Positions 19,001 to 27,149 are shown, numbered from the stretch's first letter. The stretch: DNA of 64,000 bases from Kocuria salsicia (GCF_007681555.1 NZ_VELE01000002.1:310001-374000); one strand, 5' to 3'. A program made the numbers and translations. Notes: generated by a model not told the origin, from the letters alone.

Positions 19001-19702
19001 ATGGGTATGACCAGAGCGCAGAAGGTCAAGAAGTACGGGGAGAGCGAGGGCTCCACGCCCACCGCGCCGAGGCGCTCACGGGACCCGGCCGTGCGTCCCG
19101 TGAGCGTGCACGAGATGCGCCCCGGCGAGCTCGCCCCGGAGCCCGGCAAGAGCTCCTCCGCGGGCATCCTCGTGGGGGTCGCGTTCTCCGTGGGCGTGGC
19201 GCTGTGGCTGTACTACCACCTGCTCGTGCTGCAAGGAGTCTCCGGCGCCCTGGCCGGAGGGGTCACGGCCCCGGAGCTGCTGGCCGGCGGCTTCTCCGCC
19301 GAGCACCTGGCGGACTTCGCCCGCGGGCTCGGCACGGACGGGCGCACCGAGTACGAGGGCGTCCATGCAACAACAGGTCTGCTCACGCCCCTGCTCACCG
19401 GACTGGGCTGGCTGCTCTTCACGGGGCTGAACACCCCGCAGCGGGCCCGCAAGTGGGTCTACTGGGTGGTCGTGCTCGCCTACGCCGTGGTCTTCCTGCT
19501 GGGCAACTGCGCGCTCGACTCCGCCGTGGCCCACCCGCAGGACACCGCGTACGCCGCGTACGCCTCGGGGCTCGTGCTCACCCGGTGGCTCCTCTTCGCC
19601 GCCCTGCTGCTCATCGCCCTGCTCGTCTGCGTCTCGGTGGTGCGCCGCAAGCTCGATGACTTCTCCCAGGGCAGGCTCCCCGGGCAGCGACCCCGGAGCT
19701 GA
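19001..19702 (+). CDS. Hypothetical membrane protein with four TM segments
   Basis: 233 aa, not recognised. An N-terminal charged, disordered tail of about 50 residues precedes TM1 (ILVGVAFSVGVALWLYYHLLVL), a loop, TM2 (TGLLTPLLTGLGWLLFTGL), TM3 (VYWVVVLAYAVVFLLG) and TM4 (LLFAALLLIALLVCVSVV), then a short basic tail. GATAAT at 18989-18994 lies 6 nt before the ATG, suggesting a leaderless mRNA; a second ATG follows two codons later. A strong hairpin follows the stop. Confidence 0.75.
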   Translation: MGMTRAQKVKKYGESEGSTPTAPRRSRDPAVRPVSVHEMRPGELAPEPGKSSSAGILVGVAFSVGVALWLYYHLLVLQGVSGALAGGVTAPELLAGGFSAEHLADFARGLGTDGRTEYEGVHATTGLLTPLLTGLGWLLFTGLNTPQRARKWVYWVVVLAYAVVFLLGNCALDSAVAHPQDTAYAAYASGLVLTRWLLFAALLLIALLVCVSVVRRKLDDFSQGRLPGQRPRS

Positions 19703-19746
19703 ACTCCCCGCCGCAACCACCGGACACGAGGCCCCCGGACACGACG

Positions 19747-19774
19747 GTGCCCCACCCGAGAACGGGTGGGGCAC
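19747..19774 (+). terminator. Rho-independent terminator
   Basis: Perfect 12-bp stem GTGCCCCACCCG / CGGGTGGGGCAC with loop AGAA followed by TTCT. It ends the membrane-protein gene on the plus strand. It also lies just past the 3' end of the minus-strand tRNA-Arg and may end that transcript too. Confidence 0.85.
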
Positions 19775-19780
19775 TTCTCG

Positions 19781-19853
19781 TGCCCCCGATTGGATTCGAA
19801 CCAACGACACCGGCTTTAGGAGAGCCGTGCTCTATCCCCTGAGCTACGAGGGC
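19781..19853 (-). tRNA. tRNA-Arg (anticodon CCT)
   Basis: 73 nt cloverleaf on the minus strand. Acceptor arms GCCCTCG and CGGGGGC pair, with discriminator A and no encoded CCA. The D-loop contains AGCTCAGGGGATAGAGC. Anticodon stem CGGCT/AGCCG encloses loop CTCCTAA, giving CCT, which reads AGG. T-arm GTTGGTTCGAATCCAAT is canonical. Confidence 0.97.
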
Positions 19854-19913
19854 AACGCTGTCCCACTTTATCGGCGCGGCGGGCCACCCGCGAGTCGGGC
19901 GCACAATGGGGAC

Positions 19914-20795
19914 ATGACCGTCTACATCGACCCGCCCCGGTGGCCCGCCCACGGCACCGTCTTCTCCCACCTGGTCTCGGACGCGTCCCTCGAGGAGCTG
20001 CACGGCTTCGCCCAGGAGCTCGGGGTCTCCGTGCGCGCCTTCGACGAGGACCACTACGACGTCCCAGCACACCGGCACGCAGACGCGGTGGCCCTGGGCG
20101 CAGTGGCCGTGGACGGCAAGCAGCTCGCGCGGCTGCTGATCCGAAGCGGCCTGCGGATCCCCGCACGACGTCGCCCGGCCAAGATCACCGCCGCGCTCAC
20201 CGCCCGCTGGGCTCGCCACTTCCCGGGGCACGCGGAACTCGGCGCGGCCCTGCTCGAGCGCTGGAACGAACCCCACAGGACCTACCACGACACCTCCCAC
20301 CTGCTGCGCGTGCTGGAGGCCCTCGACCGGCTCACCGTCGGCCGTCCAGAGCCCGAGCTGCTGCTCGCGGCATGGTTCCACGACGCCGTCCACGAGGGCC
20401 GGGCAGGTGAGGACGAGCGGGCGTCCGCCGAGCTCGCACGCTGTGAGCTGACCGCCGCGGGCTGGACCCCGGACGCCGCGGAACGGGTTGCCGAGCTCGT
20501 GCTGGTGACGCTCGAGCACCGCCCCGGCCCCGAGGACCGCCACGCGTGCCTGCTGGTGGACGCGGACCTCAGCATCCTGGGGGCCTCGCCGCAGGAGTAC
20601 GCCCGCTACTCGGAGGCCGTGCGGCGCGAGTACGCCCGGGTTCCGGAGGCGGAGTTCCGCGCGGCCCGCGCGGAGGTGATGCGGCAGCTGCTCTCGGCGC
20701 CGGCGCTGTTCCACGACCCCGTTGCGGTGGATCTGTGGGAGCACCGGGCGCGGGAGAACGTCTCGCGGGAGATCACCGAGCTCACCGCGCGGTGA
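19914..20795 (+). CDS. DUF4031 and HD-domain fusion protein
   Basis: 293 aa. Residues 1-85 match DUF4031 (VYIDPPRWPAHGTVFSHLVSD; FDEDHYDVP). Residues about 95-285 are a predicted metal-dependent phosphohydrolase of the HD superfamily, with histidines in RTYHDTSHLLRVL, the WFHDAVHE pair and a late VDADLSILG aspartate. Such proteins hydrolyse nucleotides or other phosphates, but the substrate is unknown. The start ATG at 19914 is taken because the upstream extension runs through the tRNA-Arg gene. CACAAT ends 6 nt before the ATG. Confidence 0.82.
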   Translation: MTVYIDPPRWPAHGTVFSHLVSDASLEELHGFAQELGVSVRAFDEDHYDVPAHRHADAVALGAVAVDGKQLARLLIRSGLRIPARRRPAKITAALTARWARHFPGHAELGAALLERWNEPHRTYHDTSHLLRVLEALDRLTVGRPEPELLLAAWFHDAVHEGRAGEDERASAELARCELTAAGWTPDAAERVAELVLVTLEHRPGPEDRHACLLVDADLSILGASPQEYARYSEAVRREYARVPEAEFRAARAEVMRQLLSAPALFHDPVAVDLWEHRARENVSREITELTAR

Positions 20796-20852
20796 CGAGA
20801 GAACACACCCTGCGGGGACGCAGGACGCAGCCGCAACCCGGCGCCGCGCGAA

Positions 20853-21176
20853 CTAGCAGCGGGGCAGCGACGTCTGCGACGCGGCGTCGTCGGCGTCAGG
20901 GGACTCCGCGTTGGGGGCCGCCGCGCCCGGCGCTGATGTCTCCTCACGGCGGGCGGCCGCGCGGCGTCTACGGAAGAGCAGGGACGCCACCACCAGACCG
21001 ATGATGATGCCCACACCGCCGAAGACGGACAGCCACATGGCGACGTGGCCCGCGAAGGCCGCCACCAGGAAACCCACAATGATGCCTGGGACAGCGCCAG
21101 CCACCATGCCGATCGCGTAGTAGGTGAACTCCTGGTCCTGGGGGGTGCGAGCCGCGTGGGAGAAATCGGTGGACAT
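20853..21176 (-). CDS. Small hypothetical membrane protein
   Basis: 107 aa. Two hydrophobic hairpin segments, GMVAGAVPGIIVGFLVAAFAG and MWLSVFGGVGIIIGLVVASLLF, follow a short N-terminus, then a basic stretch (FRRRRAAARREE) and an acidic, Ala/Ser-rich tail. This topology suggests cytoplasmic termini. No family recognised. The ATG at 21176 is followed by normal codon usage. The region upstream to 21240 holds only a spacer. Confidence 0.65.
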   Translation of the reverse strand: MSTDFSHAARTPQDQEFTYYAIGMVAGAVPGIIVGFLVAAFAGHVAMWLSVFGGVGIIIGLVVASLLFRRRRAAARREETSAPGAAAPNAESPDADDAASQTSLPRC

Positions 21177-21239
21177 GGCCCCATTCTACGGCGCCCGCCC
21201 CAACACCGGCCGGGTACGAACGCCACCCGGGTACGGGAA

Positions 21240-21278
21240 AGACGCAAGGACCCTGCACAGTGCAGGGTCCTTGCGTCT
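21240..21278 (-). terminator. Strong terminator of the 329-aa NlpC/P60 gene
   Basis: An 18-bp perfect stem (AGACGCAAGGACCCTGCA and its complement) with a 3-nt loop. Read on the minus strand it is followed by TTTCCC. It lies about 95 nt past the stop of the gene ending at 21374. Confidence 0.85.
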
Positions 21279-21373
21279 CGTGTCGCTCGCGCCAGGAGCG
21301 GGTACACAACCGGTCCCGACTCGATACGAGGTGTGGCACGCGGCTGGTCACCGCCATGCCGGGAGGATCCGAA

Positions 21374-22363
21374 TCAGCCGACGCGGATGTACTCGGGGCC
21401 GGAGCCCACGTTCGCGGTGGTCTGGACGGTCTGGTTGCCGTTCCAGCCGCCGTGCACGGCCTGGCCGTTGCCGGCGTAGATCGCCACGTGGGCCACGCCT
21501 GCGCCGCCGTCAGCGTAGTAGGCGATGTCGCCAGCCTGCGCCTGGTCGGCGGAGACAGCGGTTCCCAGCGACTTGTACTCGGCCGGCCAGCCGTGGAAGT
21601 TGATACCCACGGCCTTCAGGGAGTTGCTCACCAGGGCGGTGCAGTCCTGGTTGACGCCGATCTGGTCCTGAGCTGCACCCAGGATGGCCTTGCCCTTGGC
21701 GGAGCTGGACTGGCCGGAGGTGGACTGCGTGGAGACCTTGGTGGTCGAGGCGGGCGTCTCGGCAACCGGGGTCTGGGTCTTCTCGACGTCGGCGGTGGCG
21801 TGGCCGGTCCAACCGGTGTTCTGGCTCTGGGTGCCCGTGGTGTCGGGAATGGTCGTGTTCGACACGGCGGTGTAGTTCTGTGCCGCGGCCTCGGCCTGGA
21901 TGGTCTGCTGCGATGCCGGGGCGGCGTGGCGGCCCTGGGACACGGGGGCCTGCTCGGCCACCGGGGTCACGTTCTCGGAGGCGGTGGTCACCACGGGAGC
22001 CTGGGTGGCGGGTGCCTGGGCCGCGGGAGCCTGCAGCGGGGTCACATCGGCCACGGGAGCGGCCTCGACCACGGACGTCTGCACGGCGGGAGCGGCGGCC
22101 TCGGCCTTGTCGGCCTTCTTGGTCTCCGACTTGGCGGCCTTCTCGGCCTTGTCGGCCTTCGCTGCGGGCTCGGCGGAGACCGTGTTCTCGGAAGCCGGGG
22201 CCTCGGACACGGCGGCGGCGGGAGCCTGCTCGTCGGCGTTCTGCGTGGCCTGGACGGACACGGTGGTGGCGAGCGCCAGACCGGAGAAGGCGGCAACTGC
22301 GGCCACGGTGCGGGCCTTACCGGCGAAGAGGCCCTTGGCCGTGGTAGCGGTTTCGTTCGACAT
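21374..22363 (-). CDS. Secreted NlpC/P60-family peptidoglycan hydrolase with long linker
   Basis: 329 aa, secreted. Residues 1-45 hold a signal peptide (basic start, then TVAAVAAFSGLALATTVSVQA). Residues about 50-215 are low-complexity, rich in Ala, Glu, Thr and Gln. The last 110 residues are an NlpC/P60 cysteine peptidase: catalytic Cys in QDCTALVSNSLKAVG, His in GVAHVAIYAGNGQ, and a further His in QAVHGGW. Such enzymes cut peptidoglycan stem peptides. The linker may span the wall. AGGA is 10 nt before the ATG. A related gene lies just upstream on the same strand, separated by a terminator-like hairpin. Confidence 0.86.
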   Translation of the reverse strand: MSNETATTAKGLFAGKARTVAAVAAFSGLALATTVSVQATQNADEQAPAAAVSEAPASENTVSAEPAAKADKAEKAAKSETKKADKAEAAAPAVQTSVVEAAPVADVTPLQAPAAQAPATQAPVVTTASENVTPVAEQAPVSQGRHAAPASQQTIQAEAAAQNYTAVSNTTIPDTTGTQSQNTGWTGHATADVEKTQTPVAETPASTTKVSTQSTSGQSSSAKGKAILGAAQDQIGVNQDCTALVSNSLKAVGINFHGWPAEYKSLGTAVSADQAQAGDIAYYADGGAGVAHVAIYAGNGQAVHGGWNGNQTVQTTANVGSGPEYIRVG

Positions 22364-22409
22364 GCGTGAGTTTTCCTAACACGTTCGTATCCACCCAGGG
22401 CACGAGAAG

Positions 22410-22453
22410 TGCGGTGAGCCTTCGGCATCCGGTGTGGACACCGCGGTTCACCG
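22410..22453 (-). promoter_or_regulatory. Structured leader upstream of the 329-aa NlpC/P60 gene
   Basis: Nested inverted repeats lie in the probable 5' leader: outer arms CGGTGA and TCACCG, inner GGTGT-GG-ACACC. The conserved ydaO core found before the neighbouring gene is not present. No promoter was identified with confidence. Confidence 0.3.
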
Positions 22454-22500
22454 TGCGGGCGGTGATGTGGTTACTTGCGATTTCAGGTGTTCCGGCCCGG

Positions 22501-22542
22501 TGCGCGCCGCTTCCGTGCCCGAGGGGCTCCGGGCGGCGCGCA
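22501..22542 (-). terminator. Candidate terminator of the 191-aa NlpC/P60 gene
   Basis: Arms TGCGCGCCGC and GCGGCGCGCA enclose a 22-nt G/C-rich loop with its own partial pairing. It lies about 65 nt past the stop at 22608. No T-run. Confidence 0.55.
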
Positions 22543-22607
22543 GGACCAAGTGTCTAGCTCAGCGCGGGAGCACGGTCATCCGTGTGGACGCCCGCCTCCC
22601 GAGGGAT

Positions 22608-23183
22608 TCAGCGGACGCTGTAGTAGCCGTCCACCTGCATGGCGTTCACAGCGTGAACCTGGGTGCCCTGCGAAGGATTGAGAGCGGAGATCATCTGGCC
22701 GTTGCCGATGTAGATCCCCACGTGCGAGCCGCCGTTCTGCGACACGAGGTCGCCGGGCTGCGGGTTGGAGGTGGGCGTGCTGGCGGCGAACTGGGCCCAC
22801 GTGGTGCGCGGGAGGTTGATGCCGTTCTGGGCGTAGACCCACTGCACGAAACCGGAGCAGTCCCAGGCCTTGAAGCCGGTGCCTCCCCAGACGTAGGCGC
22901 CACCGATGCCCTCGTACGCGGTGCCGACGACGCCGGAGGCGGAGTGGTTCGACTGCGTGCTGACGCCCGAGCTGGAGGCCAGCATGCCGCTGGACTGCGT
23001 GGTGTAGGACGTCACGGAGTAGGACGTGGTTCCGAGGTCGACGACCTCACCCGCGGCCTGGGCCGGGGATGCGAAACCGGCGACGACGGCGCCGGCGGCC
23101 ACGGCCGCAACGGTGGAGTTGCGGACCACGTGCGAGGACGTCTCGGCACGGTGGCGGGCAGTGCTGTGCTTCACGAAAGACAT
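22608..23183 (-). CDS. Secreted NlpC/P60 endopeptidase
   Basis: 191 aa cell-wall hydrolase. A signal peptide ends near residue 43 (AAVAAGAVVAGFASPAQAA). A Ser/Thr-rich linker follows to about residue 80. The NlpC/P60 domain has the catalytic Cys in DCSGFVQWVYAQNG, His in GGSHVGIYIGNGQMISA and the AYVWGGTG entry motif. It likely cuts the D-Glu to L-Lys bond region of stem peptides. GGGAGGAAC precedes the ATG. The leader carries a c-di-AMP riboswitch, so expression should answer to cell-envelope or osmotic state. Confidence 0.93.
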   Translation of the reverse strand: MSFVKHSTARHRAETSSHVVRNSTVAAVAAGAVVAGFASPAQAAGEVVDLGTTSYSVTSYTTQSSGMLASSSGVSTQSNHSASGVVGTAYEGIGGAYVWGGTGFKAWDCSGFVQWVYAQNGINLPRTTWAQFAASTPTSNPQPGDLVSQNGGSHVGIYIGNGQMISALNPSQGTQVHAVNAMQVDGYYSVR

Positions 23184-23199
23184 GAGTGTTCCTCCCTGC

Positions 23200-23335
23200 G
23201 CCTACGAGGTGAGCTGTCGGGTTCGGATGGGAGACATCCGGCCGCACGAGGTGGTGCTCCGTGCCGGCTTAACCCCGAGGATTCGTTGGGCTGCAACGAA
23301 CCCGGAAAGTGGTTCCCCCGCTTCTGCCATGCGGA
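23200..23335 (-). promoter_or_regulatory. ydaO/yuaA-type (c-di-AMP) riboswitch
   Basis: The minus strand carries the conserved 3' core CCGAACCCGACAGCTCACC followed by TCGTAGGC (23200-23227), very close to the ydaO consensus, plus the 5' elements GGGGGAACC (23311-23319) and GGGGTTAAGCC (near 23265-23275). The 3' end lies 16 nt before the ATG of the NlpC/P60 gene, and AGGGAGG follows at once. In other actinobacteria this class senses c-di-AMP and controls cell-wall hydrolase genes. Exact 5' boundary is approximate. Confidence 0.9.
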
Positions 23336-23422
23336 TTTCTGTGTACGGGTCCCGGGGGCGCATGGCAGAACTCGGCGAGCGCTCGGGAGTGCCGGATCCG
23401 ACCAGTGATCGGCACGGTCATG

Positions 23423-23452
23423 ACTGTACAGGACAGATAACGAAAATGTCAC
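23423..23452 (-). promoter_or_regulatory. Promoter of the riboswitch-controlled NlpC/P60 gene
   Basis: The minus strand reads GTGACA (23447-23452), an 18-nt spacer, then TACAGT (23423-23428). Predicted transcription start is near 23415, giving a leader of about 230 nt that contains the riboswitch. Confidence 0.6.
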
Positions 23453-23704
23453 GTTTTGATTACAACGGGTCACGAATTGAGCATCGCTTCTCACCAGTGG
23501 GGCTGATTGATCACCACGTACATATGAGTGGAACCCACCGGGATGGTTCTCCAGCACCGCTCCACGCCCCTGAATATGCCCTCTGACCAGGGGGAACACT
23601 GTGATCCCCGGGAGCAGCCCCGGCTTCCGAGCACCCCGAACCCGTGAGTGTCCCCACATGCGGAAGGTCACACCGGGGAACCAGAAGGTCACGGCAGCGC
23701 AACG
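23453..23704. other. Non-coding spacer upstream of the NlpC/P60 promoter
   Basis: A moderately A/T-rich stretch followed by G/C-rich sequence. I see no gene, tRNA or repeat here. Confidence 0.4.
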
Positions 23705-23729
23705 AACCCCGGGGGTGCCCCCCGGGGTT
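23705..23729. terminator. Perfect G/C hairpin downstream of ideR
   Basis: An 11-bp stem AACCCCGGGGG with CCCCCGGGGTT and loop TGC. It may back up the hairpin next to the regulator's stop codon. Confidence 0.55.
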
Positions 23730-23760
23730 CAAGTACCGTTCCACGGCGCTCCTCCTGCGG

Positions 23761-23797
23761 TCCTGCCGGCCGCGGCCACCCGGGTCAGCCGGCAGGA
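23761..23797 (-). terminator. Terminator of the dtxR/ideR gene
   Basis: Arms TCCTGCCGGC and GCCGGCAGGA flank a 17-nt loop. The hairpin abuts the stop codon at 23798. Confidence 0.7.
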
Positions 23798-24508
23798 TCA
23801 GGAGTCGAACTCCCCCACGCGGATGGCTCGCGCGGTCGCGGCGTCGAGGTCCAGGGACACGCCCGAGTCCACCCGGGTCACGAGCACCCGGTGCTCGTCC
23901 CGGGGGTTCAGCTGCGCAGTCACATGCGAACCGGTCAGGATCTCTGCGGAGCTGAGCATCTCGATGAGCTCAGGGTCCGCCTGCACGACCTCCGGCAGCA
24001 GGGTCACCACGTACTGCATGGAGCCCTCCTCGGTGGCGACGTCCAGCAGGGTACGCCCCTGGAAGATCTCGGTGGCGGTGATGGGGGCCCCCTGCGAGCC
24101 ACGCGCCGGGATGGGTGTGCCGTACGGAGAGGTCTCGGGATCGCCCAGCAGGTCCACCAGCCGCTGCTCCACGCGCTCGCTCATCACGTGCTCCCAGCGA
24201 CAGGCCTCCTCGTGCACGTGCGCCATGTCGAGGCCCACAACGTCCGAGAGCAGCCGTTCGGCGAGACGGTGCTTGCGCATCACGGACACGGCCATGGTGC
24301 GCCCCGCTTCCGTGAGCCGCAGCGAACGGTCCGGGGCCACGGACAGCAGGCCGTCGCGCTCCATGCGGGAGACCGTCTGGGAGACGGTGGGCCCGGAGTG
24401 GTGCAGGCGCTCCACGATGCGTGCCCGCATGGGCGTGATGCCCTCCTCCTCCAGGTCCAGCACCGTACGCAGGTACATCTCGGTGGTGTCGATCAGATCG
24501 CCGCTCAT
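23798..24508 (-). CDS. ideR: DtxR/IdeR-family iron-dependent repressor
   Basis: Fe(II)-activated transcriptional repressor, 236 aa. The N-terminal winged helix reads LIDTTEMYLRTVLDLEEEG with GPTVSQTVSRMERDGL as recognition helix. The metal-binding and dimerisation domain has MRKHRLAERLL and the EACRWEHVMS segment with the conserved Cys of the primary metal site. It ends in an SH3-like domain (residues about 150-236). Identity to the DtxR pattern is very strong over the first 140 residues, so iron rather than manganese is likely. A TACAAT -10 lies at 24601-24606. A matching operator is found at 35775-35793. Confidence 0.94.
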   Translation of the reverse strand: MSGDLIDTTEMYLRTVLDLEEEGITPMRARIVERLHHSGPTVSQTVSRMERDGLLSVAPDRSLRLTEAGRTMAVSVMRKHRLAERLLSDVVGLDMAHVHEEACRWEHVMSERVEQRLVDLLGDPETSPYGTPIPARGSQGAPITATEIFQGRTLLDVATEEGSMQYVVTLLPEVVQADPELIEMLSSAEILTGSHVTAQLNPRDEHRVLVTRVDSGVSLDLDAATARAIRVGEFDS

Positions 24509-24600
24509 GGTTCGTCCTCAGATCTCTGCGCAGGGAGCGCGCACGTCAACCGTGTGGTGGTGGAGAATGCCGTTCGGCCTGTTCTCGAAGATTCTCCTCG

Positions 24601-24606
24601 ATTGTA
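24601..24606 (-). promoter_or_regulatory. Candidate -10 element for ideR
   Basis: The minus strand reads TACAAT, 93 nt upstream of the ATG, between divergent ideR and serC. No DtxR box is seen here, so autoregulation is not indicated. Confidence 0.45.
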
Positions 24607-24703
24607 TCCAGTTGCCCACGGGCCCACGGAGTCCGCGGGTGGCACCCGCCCGGTGCGGGCACAATGGGAGGTGACACCCCGTCGTCGCCCCCGAGGAGTA
24701 CCC

Positions 24704-25831
24704 GTGACCAGCACACCCGTGATCCCCCCGTCCCTGCTGCCCGAGGACGGGCGCTTCGGGGCGGGTCCGTCCAGGGTGCGCGCCGCGCAGGTGGCCGCGC
24801 TGAAGCGCGCGGGAGCCTCGCTGCTGGGCACCTCGCACCGCCAGGCGCCCGTGAAGGACCTGGTGGCCCGCGTGCAGCGGCGCCTGGGTGAGTTCTTCTC
24901 GCTGCCGGAGGGCTACGAGATCGTGCTCGGGCTGGGCGGGTCCAGCACGTTCTGGGACGCTGCCGCCTTCAGCCTGGTCGCCTCCCGCGCCGAGCACCTG
25001 TCCTTCGGAGAGTTCGGATCCAAGTTCGCGAGCGTCACGGACAGGGCCCCGTTCCTGGAGCCCTCGGTGGTCGTGGAGGCCCCGGCAGGCTCGCGCCCGG
25101 AGGGGCCGGAGGCCGTGTCCGGCGTGGACGTCTACGCGTGGCCGCAGAACGAGACCTCCACCGGCGTGGCCATGCCGGTGCGCCGGGTGCACGCGGACGA
25201 CGGCGCGCTGACCGTCGTGGACGCCACCTCCGCCGCCGGGGGCATGGCGGTGGACCTCACCGAGACGGACGTCTACTACTTCTCCCCCCAGAAGAACTTC
25301 GGCAGCGACGGCGGCATCTGGTTCGCTGCGTTCTCACCCGCCGCACTCGAGCGGGTGGAGAGCGTCGCAACCTCCGGGCGGTGGATGCCGGACGTGCTGT
25401 CGCTGCGCACCGCCGTGGAGAACTCGCGCAAGCACCAGACGTACAACACCCCGGCGCTCGCCGGGCTGGTGATGCTCGACGAGCAGCTCGGGTGGCTGCT
25501 CGAGCAGGGCGGCCTGCCCTGGGCGGCAGCCCGCACCGCGGAGACCTCCGGGCTCGTCTACGACTGGGCCGAGCTCAGCGACGTCGCCCACCCGTTCGTC
25601 GCTGAGCCCGGACACCGCTCCCCTGTGGTCTGCACCGTGGACTTCGACGACGCCGTGGACGCGGCCAGGATCGCCTCCGTCCTGCGCGCCAACGGCGTGG
25701 TGGACGTGGAGCCCTACCGCAAGCTCGGGCGCAACCAGCTGCGGATCGCCACCTTCGCCTCGGTGCCCCCGCGGGACGTTCGCGCCCTGCTGGAGTGCAT
25801 CGACTGGACCGTGGCCAACGGGCTGAGCTGA
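24704..25831 (+). CDS. serC: Phosphoserine aminotransferase
   Basis: PLP enzyme of serine biosynthesis, converting 3-phosphohydroxypyruvate and glutamate to O-phosphoserine and 2-oxoglutarate. 375 aa. The actinobacterial form is recognised by FGAGPSRVR at the start, SHRQAPVKDLV, VVDATSAAGGM, and the PLP lysine in YYFSPQKNFGSDGG near residue 198. GTG start at 24704 with AGGAG 7 nt upstream. It is a single gene, divergent from ideR and convergent with an MFS gene. Confidence 0.96.
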   Translation: MTSTPVIPPSLLPEDGRFGAGPSRVRAAQVAALKRAGASLLGTSHRQAPVKDLVARVQRRLGEFFSLPEGYEIVLGLGGSSTFWDAAAFSLVASRAEHLSFGEFGSKFASVTDRAPFLEPSVVVEAPAGSRPEGPEAVSGVDVYAWPQNETSTGVAMPVRRVHADDGALTVVDATSAAGGMAVDLTETDVYYFSPQKNFGSDGGIWFAAFSPAALERVESVATSGRWMPDVLSLRTAVENSRKHQTYNTPALAGLVMLDEQLGWLLEQGGLPWAAARTAETSGLVYDWAELSDVAHPFVAEPGHRSPVVCTVDFDDAVDAARIASVLRANGVVDVEPYRKLGRNQLRIATFASVPPRDVRALLECIDWTVANGLS

Positions 25832-25832
25832 G

Positions 25833-25862
25833 GCCTCGTGGGCGGGAAGGCGGCCCCGAGGC
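25833..25862. terminator. Hairpin between convergent serC and MFS gene
   Basis: Stem GCCTCG-T-GGGC with GCCC-CGAGGC (one bulged base), two nucleotides after the serC stop. It could serve both strands. Confidence 0.6.
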
Positions 25863-25878
25863 GTCGTCGCCCCCTGCG

Positions 25879-27093
25879 CTACGGGCGCAGTTCCGCCCGC
25901 TCGCCACGCACCCGCCAGGCGAACAGCAGGCCCACGGCCACGCCGACGGCGCCCGCGGCCACCGCGGAACCCATGCCCCAGCGGGGGCCCAGAGTGTCGG
26001 TCAGCCACCCCACGGCGGGGGCGCCGATCGGCGTGCCGCCCATGAAGATGGCCATGTAGAGGCTCATCACCCGACCCCGCATGCTGGGGGACGTGGTGGT
26101 CTGCACATACGCGTTCGCGGTGGTCATGATCGTCAGGGACGACACCCCGCACGGCACGAGCCACGCCGCGAACAGCCACAGGGACGGCGAGGTGGCGGCA
26201 CCCAGGCACGAGACCGTGAAGGCGGCGCACCCGATGAAGATGTAGCGCAGCCGGGCGCTCGCCCGCCGTGCGGACAGCAGGGCGCCCGTGACCGTGCCCA
26301 CCGCGAGCATCGAGTTGAGCACGCCGAACTCCTGGGAACCCTGTCCGAAGACCGCGCCCGCCATGGCAGCGAGGTAGACGGCAAAGTTCATGCCGAACGT
26401 GCCGATCACGAAGATCGTGCTCATCACGGCCACGAGGTCCGGGCGGTGCAGGACGTAACTGATCCCCTCCCGGATCTGCCCGCGTGCCCGCTGCGCCCGT
26501 GGGGAGTGCCGCAGGCGGGCGTCGTCGATCAGCGAGATCGCCCAGATCATGGCGCCGAACGTGAGGGTGTTGATCATGAAGACCCACCCCGTGCCCACGG
26601 CGGCGACCAGCACACCGGCCACGGCGGGCCCGATCAGCCGCGCGGAGTTGAACGAGGTGGAGTTCAGCGCCACGGCGTTGGACAGGTGGGTTTCCGGAAC
26701 CATCTCGGAGACGAACGTCTGACGAACGGGGGCGTCGAACGTGGCGACGATCCCCAGAGCGAGCGCGAACACGTACACCGTGGGCAGCTCTGCAAGACCG
26801 AGCAGCAGCAGGACACCCAGGCCCGCGGCGAGCAGTGCCATGGCACCCTGGGTGACCACCAGGATCCTGCGCCGGTCGTAGCGGTCGGCCAGCACCCCGG
26901 CGTAGGGCGCCAGGACGAGCTGCGGGACGAACTGAAGGGCCATGACCACACCCATGGCGGTCGCGTCGTGGTCCGTCAGCTCGTCGAAGACCAGCCAGGA
27001 CTGCGCCGTGCGCTGCATCCACGTGCCGATGTTGGAGACGAACGCCCCGAGGAACCACAACCGGTAGTTGCGAACGCTCAGGGAGCGGAACAT
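25879..27093 (-). CDS. MFS exporter (EntS-like family)
   Basis: 404 aa with twelve hydrophobic segments. N-terminal MFRSLSVRNYRLWFLGAFVSNIGTWMQ and the loop GVLADRYDRRRILV between TM2 and TM3 are typical of the enterobactin-exporter-like group (MFS_3). A second half has MRGRVMSLYMAIFMGGTPIGAPAVGWL. The substrate cannot be read; relatives export siderophores, drugs or are orphan. It is its own transcription unit, since a terminator-like hairpin separates it from the upstream DUF3027 gene. Confidence 0.88.
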   Translation of the reverse strand: MFRSLSVRNYRLWFLGAFVSNIGTWMQRTAQSWLVFDELTDHDATAMGVVMALQFVPQLVLAPYAGVLADRYDRRRILVVTQGAMALLAAGLGVLLLLGLAELPTVYVFALALGIVATFDAPVRQTFVSEMVPETHLSNAVALNSTSFNSARLIGPAVAGVLVAAVGTGWVFMINTLTFGAMIWAISLIDDARLRHSPRAQRARGQIREGISYVLHRPDLVAVMSTIFVIGTFGMNFAVYLAAMAGAVFGQGSQEFGVLNSMLAVGTVTGALLSARRASARLRYIFIGCAAFTVSCLGAATSPSLWLFAAWLVPCGVSSLTIMTTANAYVQTTTSPSMRGRVMSLYMAIFMGGTPIGAPAVGWLTDTLGPRWGMGSAVAAGAVGVAVGLLFAWRVRGERAELRP

Positions 27094-27124
27094 CCCCGTG
27101 GTGCGGGGCTCGGGATCAGCGGCA

Positions 27125-27144
27125 CCGGGCCCCTTCCGGGGCCC
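27125..27144 (-). terminator. Terminator of the DUF3027 gene
   Basis: Perfect 8-bp stem CGGGCCCC-TTCC-GGGGCCCG just past the stop at 27150. Confidence 0.6.
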
Positions 27145-27149
27145 GCCTC

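Noticed and set aside
19781-19853. tRNA-Arg as possible integration site
   Set aside because: No integrase, no repeated tRNA end, and core genes on both sides. The same holds for tRNA-Thr at 53892.
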